Positions 37,901-44,684 of a stretch of DNA of 57,284 nt are shown piece by piece. Made by a program: the position numbers and the translations under genes. Positions within the stretch are counted from its first letter, which is position 1, and every line of letters starts with the position of its first letter. The notes under the pieces were generated by a model. The model was given only the letters and a program-made list of their open reading frames with translations, ran no database searches and had not been told where the DNA came from. Source of the stretch: an uncultured Acidaminococcus sp. (GTDB lineage Bacteria > Bacillota > Negativicutes > Acidaminococcales > Acidaminococcaceae); NCBI GenBank assembly GCA_900315205.1, contig OMYF01000021.1:1-57284 (forward strand), written 5' to 3'.

Positions 37901-40900
37901 CTGCGGGTGGCCATGTCGATCTGAAAGCCACAGGCACGCTGGCAGATGCCCTGCCGTCCGGTGACACCATCGACCGGGGCAACACGGCGGACCTGATCCA
38001 GGGATGGAAAGACCTGGGCCTCATTGACGGAGAAGGCCGCTACACGGACAAACAGGCGGCTGACGTGGCCGAATACAAGGCCGGCGTCACCAGCGAGTTT
38101 GCCCGGTATACGGAACTGAAGACCTACTATGCTTCCCACGACCTGCCGGAAGGCGGGGATTCCCAATACGAAACCCTGAAAGCCCGGTATGGAAACTACA
38201 GCAGTGCCGACGACTATCTGGCCTATGATACAGCGGCCAGGAGCCATCTGGCAGACCTGCAGCAGGCCGGTGCCGGCTGGAAAGAAAATGACCTGCTCTA
38301 TGCCATCAGTGATGCCATCGTTAACAAGACCACCGGCAGCACTGATACGGAAGCGAAACAGGCCAATATTTCCGGGAACAACATCACCCTCCAGGCGGCC
38401 AATATCGGCAGCGACAAAGATGCTGAAGATATCCTGGTGAAAGGCATTACCCAGGATGACCGGCTGGACGATTTGAAGAAAGTGGTCAATGCCAACAGTT
38501 CGGACGTGGGCTATACCACCAATGACCAGGGTGAAAAGGTATTCCGGATTTACGGGAAAGTCCCTGTAGGAATTGAAGCCAACGGGGAACTGAACATTGT
38601 ATCCGACGGCAATATCTACGTGGCCGGCCGTTCCAGCGGGACCAGCGGGGACAAGGAACTGAAACTGGGTTCCATCCAGTCTTCCAACGGGGACATCCGC
38701 ATCCTGGGCAAGGCCGGTGTCAGCAACTCCCTCACCGACGGCAGCAGCAACCTGACCGGGAACGACCTGATCCTGGAAGGGGGCACGGCGGACATCGGGA
38801 CGGCGGACAAAGCCGTTACCGTGGACCTCAGCGGCATGCTCAATGCCCGGACCGACGGCAGCCTGTATATCGACAGTGTGGGAACCCGCGATCTGCAGAT
38901 GGAAGCTCTCTACGCCGGAAAAGAAGCCAGCCTCAGCTCCGCTCAGGGCATCATCATGAGCCCGACGGCGGCTGAACAGGCCTACCTGAATGCCGGGACC
39001 GTCCTGAACCTCAGTGCGCAGAACGGAATCGGGACCGAAGGCAAGGCCATCCGCATCCTGGACAACGGGGCCATCGTCAACGCCCGGAGCGTCACCGGGG
39101 ATATCTACCTGGCCGGCAAGGGCAGCGGCGATGACAGCCTGTTCCTGGTGGGAACGGTTTCCACGGACAAGGAAGGAACCGTTTCCATTACGGCAGAAAG
39201 CGACCTGGCTGCGGGCAGAGAAGATGGAGAACAGCCTCTTGTCAGCACCATTGATGGAGGCACCGTATCCCTCTTCAGCAGCAGGAATCTGGCATTGGAC
39301 AACGGCAGCCTTACCGCTGACACCCTGAAACTTACGGCAGGGGGCAGCGTTACCCAGACGGAAGCCCATGCCATAAAGGCACAGACAGCTTCTGTGGATG
39401 CCGTGTCAGGCATCAGCCTGAACAGCGGGGCGGAACTGGAATCTGACAGGAAGTTCAATGCATTCGAGAATGTCACGCTGAAGAACGCCAGCGACGCGAC
39501 GGATGTCGTACTCGGCAATGGCGGCGATAAAGGCCTGACAGTGACCTTTGCCGCTGGCAGCAAGGCCAAGAACGTGACCGTCCGCAACTACGCGGACGGC
39601 ACGGTCAATGACCTTGCCATCAACGGCCCGATTGCGGCTGCCGCAGGCATCGCGCTGACCAATGACGAAGGCAATCTGACCACTACAGGCGCAATGGAAG
39701 CCGAATCTTCGGATATCCGGGAAATGGCTGAAGGCAGCCTGACCAACAAGGGCAGCCTGAATGCCAGGCAGGATATCATCCAGCAGGCCGGGCAGAGCGC
39801 AGCAAATGAAGCCAATCTGACGGCAGGCCGTGATATCATCAGCACGGCAGGGAAAGACCTGACCGATGGCGGCGCTCTCAGTGCCGGTCGGAATGTCAGC
39901 CTGACGGCTGGCAGCGGCAGCATCACCAATGGCGGTGCTGTGACGGCAGACCAGAACGTGACCATGACGGCTGGCGATTCCATCGAGAACCAGGCGGCTG
40001 TAACGGCTGCCAAAGCGGCCCTCAGCCTGACGGCACAGAAGGACATTGCCCAGCAGGGCGATGCCACGGCAGGTACCAGCGTCCTCATGGACAGTCAGAA
40101 ACAGGGGAATATCGCAGTGACTGGCGATGTGACTTCCGGTACTTCCACTGCGCTGAAGACGAAAGACGGCAGCATTACGGCAGGAACCGCCGGACAGAAG
40201 AAACGGATCCAGGCCGGGACCACTGCAGCCCTGACCAGCGAAACCGGGGACATCATCGTCCAGGGTACGGTGGCTTCCCAGCAGGGCGCGAAACTCAGCA
40301 CAGCCCGGAAAGGGGATATCCTGGTGAAGGGCAGCCTGCTGGCTGCGGAAAGCGGTGACGCGGAAGCCAGGACGCAGGAAGGCTCCATCCAGGTGGACGG
40401 CACTGCAGAAGGCGCAAGGGACGTGCTCCTGAGCACAGCCCGGGGCGATGCGGCGGTGACCGGCAGGGTCAAGGCCGGACAGGATGTGAAGGCCTCGGCG
40501 GATCTGGGGAATATGACCTTCCAGGGAACCCTGGAAGCCGGTCGGGACATCAGCGCCCGGACGGGCCGGGGAAACATGGACTTTGCCGGCAGCCTGACCA
40601 GCGGCCGGGATCTGACGGCGGTTACGGAAGAATCCGGGAACATGGTGTTCAACGGTCTGGCGGATGCCGGGCGGAATTTCCTGGCTGACGCCAGACAGGA
40701 AGGCACCATCACCCTGCGGAAAGACATCCGCAGCGGCATGGATGCCAGCTTCCATACCAATGACGGCAGCCTCCTGTTTGCCGGAGTGGACCTGTCGGCA
40801 GCGGAAGACATCCATGTAACGGCGGATACGGGCAGCGTGACCCTGAGCACCACAGGACGGGGAGATATAAAAGATTCCCACCGGCAGGCCAATGGGGACC

Positions 40901-41775
40901 GGGCCTTCGTCAGTGCCCCTGCGGGCAATGTGACCATCAGACACACCGGCGTGGGGGATGTGGATCTGTATTCCCTCTATGCCCACAAGGATGCCGGCGT
41001 GGAAGTTGCAGACGGGAACCTGTATCTGGATACTGTCAACGGAGATCTGGTGGCCGTACTGGTGAAGAATGCCCGGAAAGTCCTGGATGTGGAACATATG
41101 GTGGCAGGCACCGGCATCAGGATGACCGGGGCGGATATGAGTGTGGACGACGTGCTCCAGCGGGTGGACAGCCAGGGAAACCTGACTCTGACTCTGGATG
41201 GGGCATCGGAAGATATGCCCATCGAAAGCCTTGCCATCGGCGACATCAAATCCAACACCGGCGTCCGGTTCCCGCGGCTGTGGCTGCGGAAAGGATCGGT
41301 GCAGGTCAGTGAGGGCGAATTCCTCATGGACAAGCTGATGATCCTGGACAAGGCTGTATTCAGCAACGGGACCATGGTGACCCATGTGTTCGGCACCACT
41401 CCTGTGGCGGATCAGGCGGCAACCAGTGTCTACTGGAACAACACCCGGCTGAACCGGCCTCAGGAATTCCTGGGAGAATGGCGGAATGACAACGGACTGA
41501 GCGGCAGATGGATGTATCTGAATTTTGACCGGCAGGGTCATACCCAGTTCAGCAACGGCAATCTGCTGGATCTGGACCCCCACAACTATGTGTACAACCA
41601 GCGGTACAGTGAGACCAACTGGACCCGTACACAGGGCGATCGGGATTTCGGAAACTTCTGGACCGGGGCCTACCATCCGGAACTGAGCTATCACGACCGG
41701 TACGGCCTGCAGCAGTGGAATCTGGAACTGCCCGGAAATGCCAAAGGGGAAGAACTGAGCGTGGAAGAAGTGTAA
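31948..41775 (+). CDS. Giant LktA-family filamentous adhesin, 3' part (frameshifted)
   Basis: Continues the previous ORF in another frame; similarity to the repeat pattern extends upstream of this GTG to about 31900. The GTG has no ribosome site, so independent translation is unlikely. Restoring one base near 31897-31901 gives GSGTAGTSSTNRNTANAHDF and one protein of about 5,455 residues. Further beta-helical repeats are followed by a helical insert at about 37990-38290 (TSEFARYTELKTYYASHD), a block of short tandem repeats at 39600-40850 of the type AGRDISARTGRGNMDFAGSL, and a conserved C-terminal cap rich in aromatic residues (FGNFWTGAYHPELSYHDRYG). Expected to be secreted by the LktB-like pore and act at the cell surface. 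Confidence 0.88.
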   Translation: MESRSQQAMSNFDATVAFGVEGAAVAGTASIDKLDSTTKAGLTHMDVGYTGQARVTADHTDQAYLGNASAGVAFIGAGAGLVTGIVRENSVVAADVTDSSLQSDENDSKATIQASNTSHLLTAVTSSGVGILGVGAAGTVAVNNMAQQVTVSVSGSTIKAGSLDILAQNTMDASTNGGSLAGGFGGAGVSVAVNTFNDKVDAVIDSGSQLTATSGALTVRAEEDRDLNQIVANVSVGVAGVGANIMVTNVNKAVDNQDVLDKIDEANSSVPDYSGKVKGLSESERGTLQENSRRNGSGGTEDETSGVHVKVDGSSLTAAGDLTVGAQESSDAAMNGGSVTVGGASFNGAVGLLNVKHDTQVTLNGAVLSGSTVAVEAVEQDKKDGTVLNVVQGSGGVYALGAAYGKAATSGNTQVTATDSTLTGKKVKVSAKDTSTTEANAYGLTAGMIAAGAIVSQAENTSNTRVVLSGSTLKGTGTADSVTVESEKANGLTANAYGGAVGLASGQGVAATAKEKGVSTISIQKGTGDSSLKGTSLTVKATTKPAVSAMAGSLSAALLGTASASVATAETTGTVSVSVGDGTNLDGDSVSISANTETQDGKKNTEASVKGVSAAGIGSAVVNSATARTNMDAAVTLGKASYKADQGTALSVSAMNTTQTAADARGITVGGLFASGTNLSYTESGTESDANMAAVSLNGDGAQLNSLDVRANGTSHSLTTADGSGGGLVSGDLAGAADNKTYTGSRVDMAGSWQVAGDVSLEAAQTDHMDLNADATKAALVGASATTAKNTAKGSSTVSLKSSDIQSGSLSATASHKANFGQKEAYAVEGSGYGGVAVQGAELTNTISRSASVDAGSASLETSGDQVLAAETGGSINAAGYIKAAGLGAATWVNVNNTLDGTGKVSTDGSTFLKTTAADGDITLSASDDWDVTAKGVADTQGGAAGGASSDVTNTLTRTNTVDVQGKIYSTNDVNLYAGKDADGALSQLDLLVDSEAYNKTALAVAKPKYQNTLNQSNQLRTGAGSEVKSVRNVDIYADEGQKYLKERSIKYTWYDADGDENFTSTSVGEKSDEISDGTNNYADINGLVLAGVQNKQKLVIGGTGQLVDLDPDELEAVRAYGKGQQDAVAKPDYEASDAIDTSKIQLQRVDYASSLFERYEELSRLISQYDDSADGTTALQGYVAERTRIFNEMKDLGLLSETIDAQGNTVYIPVSGLSVDTIILPDILASGGNITVQAGTLKGSGSLTAQGAPEVTIENHTNLYMKVGDVQAVNPGGEISYNSHSMKTGDTATIRDVNSDKAAAVSLSVTADADSSQGGVINITSDYGTAPLYAAIEGETASKSQKADIEINGSVKAENGVVNVTSNNYSILLQGTDSRTAEVSGKEIHLTAGKSISQGFTDGIVNIGGNPEMQYNGLYQQNKKDYNDAYGFVNTTPIHRQDTTNSEVKDGGGTRIAGDNIYINASDINVNGLIQSGYGSYGVTIEDSAVQSAVATLKKNWNASGQPELSDALVMTGSVYRVVKGGPVLQADGTYAYQPDVFYNPSTDKLVIPDIDAHGGQIYLSGRISSTGNGKIAALDGAYDITVNNNTDTDLQVGKLISNKAEGLISISDSAKNTVTEYRRNSTVVKDLTQWDKAAGDWKVISTGGAQSTYNPLENLRYNWTSGQKVSTTKEYTHTHKAGLWGAVTTLDKTALTKYEQEIKPVEKSKQTNYNDNGTYIGVENLGDSQYVFVYDNVVLNNTRSAVKTRTWRTGFLGWFKWEETKWTTSTGTAQQYVGSVKADHAVSIGFFGNADGNSAIQVASNAGVNLNGNIQSSQSGTGSTISIASKNGAITQDAGLVKGDNVTLQAAKGMENISIESLGDTVRLDALNTGSGDVSISVDGAYGKAGNVDLVQARNQNGDVSLTALGNLTQEGSGVTVEGNRIDLTSLQGSIGTAEQAIRVNAPDAAVDPLNPLSSSLNAGAKQDIYLSEDGDMRVGTISAGGHVDLKATGTLADALPSGDTIDRGNTADLIQGWKDLGLIDGEGRYTDKQAADVAEYKAGVTSEFARYTELKTYYASHDLPEGGDSQYETLKARYGNYSSADDYLAYDTAARSHLADLQQAGAGWKENDLLYAISDAIVNKTTGSTDTEAKQANISGNNITLQAANIGSDKDAEDILVKGITQDDRLDDLKKVVNANSSDVGYTTNDQGEKVFRIYGKVPVGIEANGELNIVSDGNIYVAGRSSGTSGDKELKLGSIQSSNGDIRILGKAGVSNSLTDGSSNLTGNDLILEGGTADIGTADKAVTVDLSGMLNARTDGSLYIDSVGTRDLQMEALYAGKEASLSSAQGIIMSPTAAEQAYLNAGTVLNLSAQNGIGTEGKAIRILDNGAIVNARSVTGDIYLAGKGSGDDSLFLVGTVSTDKEGTVSITAESDLAAGREDGEQPLVSTIDGGTVSLFSSRNLALDNGSLTADTLKLTAGGSVTQTEAHAIKAQTASVDAVSGISLNSGAELESDRKFNAFENVTLKNASDATDVVLGNGGDKGLTVTFAAGSKAKNVTVRNYADGTVNDLAINGPIAAAAGIALTNDEGNLTTTGAMEAESSDIREMAEGSLTNKGSLNARQDIIQQAGQSAANEANLTAGRDIISTAGKDLTDGGALSAGRNVSLTAGSGSITNGGAVTADQNVTMTAGDSIENQAAVTAAKAALSLTAQKDIAQQGDATAGTSVLMDSQKQGNIAVTGDVTSGTSTALKTKDGSITAGTAGQKKRIQAGTTAALTSETGDIIVQGTVASQQGAKLSTARKGDILVKGSLLAAESGDAEARTQEGSIQVDGTAEGARDVLLSTARGDAAVTGRVKAGQDVKASADLGNMTFQGTLEAGRDISARTGRGNMDFAGSLTSGRDLTAVTEESGNMVFNGLADAGRNFLADARQEGTITLRKDIRSGMDASFHTNDGSLLFAGVDLSAAEDIHVTADTGSVTLSTTGRGDIKDSHRQANGDRAFVSAPAGNVTIRHTGVGDVDLYSLYAHKDAGVEVADGNLYLDTVNGDLVAVLVKNARKVLDVEHMVAGTGIRMTGADMSVDDVLQRVDSQGNLTLTLDGASEDMPIESLAIGDIKSNTGVRFPRLWLRKGSVQVSEGEFLMDKLMILDKAVFSNGTMVTHVFGTTPVADQAATSVYWNNTRLNRPQEFLGEWRNDNGLSGRWMYLNFDRQGHTQFSNGNLLDLDPHNYVYNQRYSETNWTRTQGDRDFGNFWTGAYHPELSYHDRYGLQQWNLELPGNAKGEELSVEEV

Positions 41776-41794
41776 GGAAAAGCAGCGAAAGCAG

Positions 41795-41852
41795 CCGCAG
41801 GGGCTTACCAGGACCGGCCGCAGGCCGTGCCGCCCGGTAAGCCCGTCTGCGG
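41795..41852 (+). other. Intercistronic RNA hairpin between the adhesin and third gene
   Basis: CCGCAG-GGGCTTACC (41795-41809) pairs with GGTAAGCCC-GT-CTGCGG (41836-41852), with an inner CGGCC/GGCCG hairpin. There is no T run, so it is more likely a stability or partial-termination element than a terminator. It ends 20 bases before the third gene's start. Confidence 0.6.
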
Positions 41853-41871
41853 AACTGGAAAAGGAGAATGC

Positions 41872-42303
41872 ATGAATCCTAAAGCCCAAAGTTTCCAGGA
41901 ATACCTGGACAAGGAAAAACTGCAGGACTTTACCCCGGAGGAAATCTCCGGGGAGGATCTGAAACCTGTGGTGTTCCGTTCCCATCTGGCACTGAAGGAA
42001 GTCCGGCTGCCCGTAGTGGTGGTCTGGGACCTGAGTATCTACGGCATGGTGCGGATCCTGGTGGTCCAAAAGGCTCTGAAAAAGGCCAACGAAACCGCCC
42101 TGCTGAAGCAGATTAATGAGACCAACCGGAAATACAAGGCCTTCAAGTATTATCTGGATGAGGAAGGGAATCTGGTGCTGGATGCCTGCATCCTGTGCCG
42201 GGGACAGAAAGTGGACGGAGAACTGGTCTACATCCTGTTCAACACCCTGGCCCGGCATCTGGAAGAGGCCTACGGACAGTGGATGAAGACAGTGTGGGGA
42301 TAA
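41872..42303 (+). CDS. Small third gene of the operon, LktC-like, possible YbjN-like fold
   Basis: A 143-aa soluble protein without signal peptide. The ATG is fixed by AAAAGGAG seven bases upstream. The C-terminal half (KAFKYYLDEEGNLVLDACILCRGQKVDGELVYILFNTLARHLEEAYGQW) alternates strands and helix like YbjN-type proteins, which share the fold of type III secretion chaperones; this is a by-eye resemblance. Position and size parallel lktC of Fusobacterium necrophorum, whose function is unknown as far as I recall. A cytoplasmic helper or chaperone of the giant exoprotein is a reasonable guess, not shown. A broken copy lies at 23179-23445. Confidence 0.8.
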   Translation: MNPKAQSFQEYLDKEKLQDFTPEEISGEDLKPVVFRSHLALKEVRLPVVVVWDLSIYGMVRILVVQKALKKANETALLKQINETNRKYKAFKYYLDEEGNLVLDACILCRGQKVDGELVYILFNTLARHLEEAYGQWMKTVWG

Positions 42304-42317
42304 AAGAGTCCTGACCA

Positions 42318-42345
42318 GGGGGCTGTTGCACAGGCAGCAGCCCCC
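42318..42345 (+). terminator. Terminator-like hairpin after the lktC-like gene
   Basis: GGGGGCTGTTGC pairs with GCAGCAGCCCCC-type sequence (12 bp, one G-U) around a four-base loop. Only a short pyrimidine tail follows. Confidence 0.65.
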
Positions 42346-42367
42346 TTCCTGACGCTTATAGGTATAA

Positions 42368-42482
42368 GCCTCCAGGGCGACCCGGCCGAAAGGCTGGTTT
42401 CCACCGTACTGAAAGGAGAGCCGTACCGCTTGCGGCCACACAGCACCGTAGCACCAATGCATTACATACAGCTTCACAGCTC
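42368..42482 (+). repeat. Dispersed intergenic repeat, copy 3
   Basis: GCCTCCAGGGCGACCCGGCC, GAAAGGCTGG, GAAAGGAGAGC, ACCGCTTGCGGC, ACAGCACCGTAGCACCAATG: the closest relative of the copy at 1201-1310. It ends with TTCACAGCTCC, half of the palindrome found beside the other copies. Confidence 0.65.
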
Positions 42483-42499
42483 CCGCTGCCCGGAAGCAT

Positions 42500-42539
42500 T
42501 TGACAAATAGTGAGTTTTTCAGTATAGTGACTATACTGA
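42500..42539 (+). promoter_or_regulatory. Promoter with overlapping TetR operator, first efflux operon
   Basis: TTGACA (42500-42505), 17 bases, TATAGT (42523-42528). A perfect palindrome, TCAGTATAGT on each side of a central G (42519-42539), covers the -10. Repressor bound there would block RNA polymerase, so TetR autoregulation is expected. Confidence 0.8.
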
Positions 42540-42562
42540 CTCGGGTCAATAAGGAGGAAATC

Positions 42563-43171
42563 ATGGGCAGGGTAAGAAAAAATCCGGAGGAACGGCGGGA
42601 AGAACTGGCAGCGGCTGCCCTTGCCCTTTTTTGTTCTCAAGGATATGGAGTAACACAGGTCAAGGATATCTGCACCCGGGCCAGGGTGGCCAAGGGTACT
42701 TTTTTCTACTATTTTTCCACGAAAGAAGCGGTGCTCCAGTATATTTTTGACGAGTGGGCCAGGGATTTCATTGCCGGGTATCTGAAGCAGGTCAAAGGGA
42801 AGGACGCAGTGGAAAAGATCCGGCTGTTTCTGCAGGCCTGGAAGGCGGACAATCCGGTGGACCGGCTGATGGACAGACTGGTGGAAGAACAGCAGAACAG
42901 TCTGATACGCCGTCTGTGGAATCAGTGTATGGCGGATTGTTTCGATCCTGTCCTGCTGGAAATCTTCCGGCAGGGCATCCGGGAGCAGGTTTTCCATATG
43001 GAGTTTCCTCAGGAGAGCCTGGCTTTCTTCTGGGCTTTGCTGGACGTGCTGTGGCCTGCAGGCGGGGATGCCGGTTGTCTGCCCCAGCGGGAAAGCATTG
43101 CCCGGAAACAGTTGGAAAATCTCCTGGGGATGGAACCGGACAGTCTGCGGATTTTTGAAAAGGCAGAATGA
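42563..43171 (+). CDS. TetR-family regulator of the first efflux operon
   Basis: A 202-aa repressor. The N-terminal helix-turn-helix is typical (LAAAALALFCSQGYGVTQVKDICTRARVAKGTFFYYFSTKEAVLQYIF); the C-terminal ligand domain is divergent. The ATG follows AAGGAGG; a longer reading frame would run back through the operator and is rejected. The gene is followed by the membrane fusion protein and RND pump genes, and its own promoter carries a perfect palindromic operator, so it probably represses the whole group until an inducer binds. Confidence 0.92.
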   Translation: MGRVRKNPEERREELAAAALALFCSQGYGVTQVKDICTRARVAKGTFFYYFSTKEAVLQYIFDEWARDFIAGYLKQVKGKDAVEKIRLFLQAWKADNPVDRLMDRLVEEQQNSLIRRLWNQCMADCFDPVLLEIFRQGIREQVFHMEFPQESLAFFWALLDVLWPAGGDAGCLPQRESIARKQLENLLGMEPDSLRIFEKAE

Positions 43172-43186
43172 ATTCTGCCTTTTCTT
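43158..43186 (+). terminator. Hairpin across the tetR stop codon
   Basis: AAAAGGCAGAAT and ATTCTGCCTTTT form a perfect 12-bp inverted repeat with GA between; the TGA stop codon sits at its apex. A short T/C run follows. It could attenuate read-through into the pump genes. Confidence 0.6.
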
Positions 43187-43198
43187 TCGGGTCGTTAC

Positions 43199-43210
43199 TG
43201 ACCAAGGTCA
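43199..43210 (+). promoter_or_regulatory. Palindrome TGACCAAGGTCA before the fusion-protein gene
   Basis: A perfect 12-bp palindrome within ACTGACCAAGGTCAATAA. The leader of the tetR gene has the near-identical ACTGACTCGGGTCAATAA (42535-42552). Possible second operator or duplicated leader. Confidence 0.4.
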
Positions 43211-43227
43211 ATAAAAGGGGATGGATT

Positions 43228-44325
43228 ATGGAAAACAAGAAAAACAGGATAAGGTTCCTGATGATCGGGCTGATGCTTCTGATCCTGGGGATATTGGGTT
43301 GGCGGATGCTGGGGCAGAAGCAGGAGGAGAAAAAGATACAGCCCTATGCGGTTTCCACAGATCGGGTACGCTTCATCGAAAAACCAGCGGTTAAACCTCT
43401 TTCCGGAACAGTGGAAGGCTTGACATCCTCCATTATCAGCAGCCGGTTTTCCGGACAGGTGACGCAGGTCTATGTGGAGGATGGACAGCCTGTGGCCAAA
43501 GGTCAGCCCCTGTTTCTCATGGATACGGTGGAACTGGAAAACGGAGTCCGGATTGCCCGGAACCAGGTAAATCAGGCGGAAGCCAGCTATCGCAAGGAAT
43601 CCAAGGATTATCAGCGGTTCCTGCAGCTGTTCCAGCAGGGGGCCTATCCCCGGCAGCAGTTGGACAGTCAGTATGCGCAGATGCTTTCCAGTCAGGCTGA
43701 TCTGGATTCTGCCAGGGCCAATCTGAGCAATGCGGAGAAACAGCTGACAGAAGCTACGGTGGTCAGTCCGGTCAATGGAGTAGTGGCCCATAAAGCCCTG
43801 ACACACGGCCAGAATGTATCTTCCGGCAGTCAGGTCATGACTGTGGAACAGATGGATGCTGTCTATGTGGTCATCCACGTGGAGCAGAAAGATATGGCAT
43901 TCCTGAAAATGGGAAAACCGGTGGATGTGACCGTGGATGCCTGTCCGGACCGGATCTTTACCGGTTCCATGGAAGTCATCAGTCCTGTGGCGGGAAAGGA
44001 AAGCCGGATGTTCCGTGTGAAACTGCGGGTGGAGAATCCGGAACAGCTGCTGAAGCCGGGAATGTTCGTGCAAGTCCAGCTTCCTCTGGGTCAGCCCCGG
44101 CAGGTGCTCTCCGTACCGCAGAAAGCGGTCCTGGGAGAGAAGGGGGTCCAGTATGTGTTTACGGAAGAAGAGGGCAAAGCCCGCAAGGTCAGGATCAAAA
44201 CCGGAGATCTGATCGACGACCGGATAGAGATCCTGGAGGGGGCAGATGAAGGAATGGTGATCCTGACGGATAATCTGGACAATATCAAAGAGGGGGATCC
44301 TGTCCACTTGGAGGAAAGCGTATGA
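43228..44325 (+). CDS. RND efflux membrane fusion protein (first system)
   Basis: Periplasmic adaptor (365 aa) that links an RND pump to an outer-membrane channel. One N-terminal membrane anchor (IRFLMIGLMLLILGILGW) is followed by the lipoyl half-motif (ISSRFSGQVTQVYVEDGQPVAKGQPLFLMDT), a helical hairpin (about 115-190, RNQVNQAEASYRKESKDYQRF), the second lipoyl half (ATVVSPVNGVVAHKALTHGQNVSSGS) and a beta-barrel domain. The ATG at 43228 has AAAAGGGG upstream. The stop overlaps the pump start (ATGA), so the two are coupled. No lipobox cysteine is present. Confidence 0.92.
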   Translation: MENKKNRIRFLMIGLMLLILGILGWRMLGQKQEEKKIQPYAVSTDRVRFIEKPAVKPLSGTVEGLTSSIISSRFSGQVTQVYVEDGQPVAKGQPLFLMDTVELENGVRIARNQVNQAEASYRKESKDYQRFLQLFQQGAYPRQQLDSQYAQMLSSQADLDSARANLSNAEKQLTEATVVSPVNGVVAHKALTHGQNVSSGSQVMTVEQMDAVYVVIHVEQKDMAFLKMGKPVDVTVDACPDRIFTGSMEVISPVAGKESRMFRVKLRVENPEQLLKPGMFVQVQLPLGQPRQVLSVPQKAVLGEKGVQYVFTEEEGKARKVRIKTGDLIDDRIEILEGADEGMVILTDNLDNIKEGDPVHLEESV

Positions 44326-44684
44326 GTCTTCCGGAAATCAGCATCAAAAGGCCTGTTTTTGCCACCGTTGTCCTGGTGGCTCTGGTCCTGCTGGGGGCCG
44401 TCAATTATGGAAAAATGAGTGTGGATGAAATGCCGGATACAGCGCTGCCCTATGTGTCGGTTTCCATTACTTATGAAGGAGCACAGCCGGATCAGGTGGA
44501 AAGCCAGGTGACCCGGAAAGTGGAGGAAGCGGTAGGGGAAGCCAGAGGCGTAAAGCATATTGAATCCATTTCCAAGGAAGGGGAATCGGAAGTCAATGTG
44601 GAATTCAATTTCGGGGTGGATCCGGCGGGTGCTGCGCAGGAAGTGCGGGATAAAATCAGTGGCGTACGGGGGAGAACTGCCTGA
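44322..44684 (+). CDS. RND pump of the first system, N-terminal fragment (frameshifted)
   Basis: First 116 or so genuine residues of an HAE1-type RND transporter: SIKRPVFATVVLVALVLLGAVNYGKMSVDEMPDTALPYVSV is the first membrane helix and start of the porter domain. The frame breaks at GGGGG (44668-44672), where four Gs would give the expected VRGELPDSVKEP. The next entry continues the protein. Confidence 0.85.
   Translation: MSLPEISIKRPVFATVVLVALVLLGAVNYGKMSVDEMPDTALPYVSVSITYEGAQPDQVESQVTRKVEEAVGEARGVKHIESISKEGESEVNVEFNFGVDPAGAAQEVRDKISGVRGRTA

Noticed and set aside
35443..39369. Long minus-strand frames opposite the adhesin (also 27839-31006, 31750-34395 and 39406-42564)
   Set aside because: All mirror the repetitive plus-strand gene; they have no start signals and no family motifs.
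25409..41775. CRISPR-like regular repeats within the adhesin region
   Set aside because: The repeats are degenerate, coding and in one reading frame, without unique spacers; they are protein repeats.
42500..42562. Upstream start extending the first TetR protein (MTNSEFFSIVTIL...)
   Set aside because: The extension would be translated from the promoter and operator sequence and lacks a ribosome site, whereas AAGGAGG supports the start at 42563.
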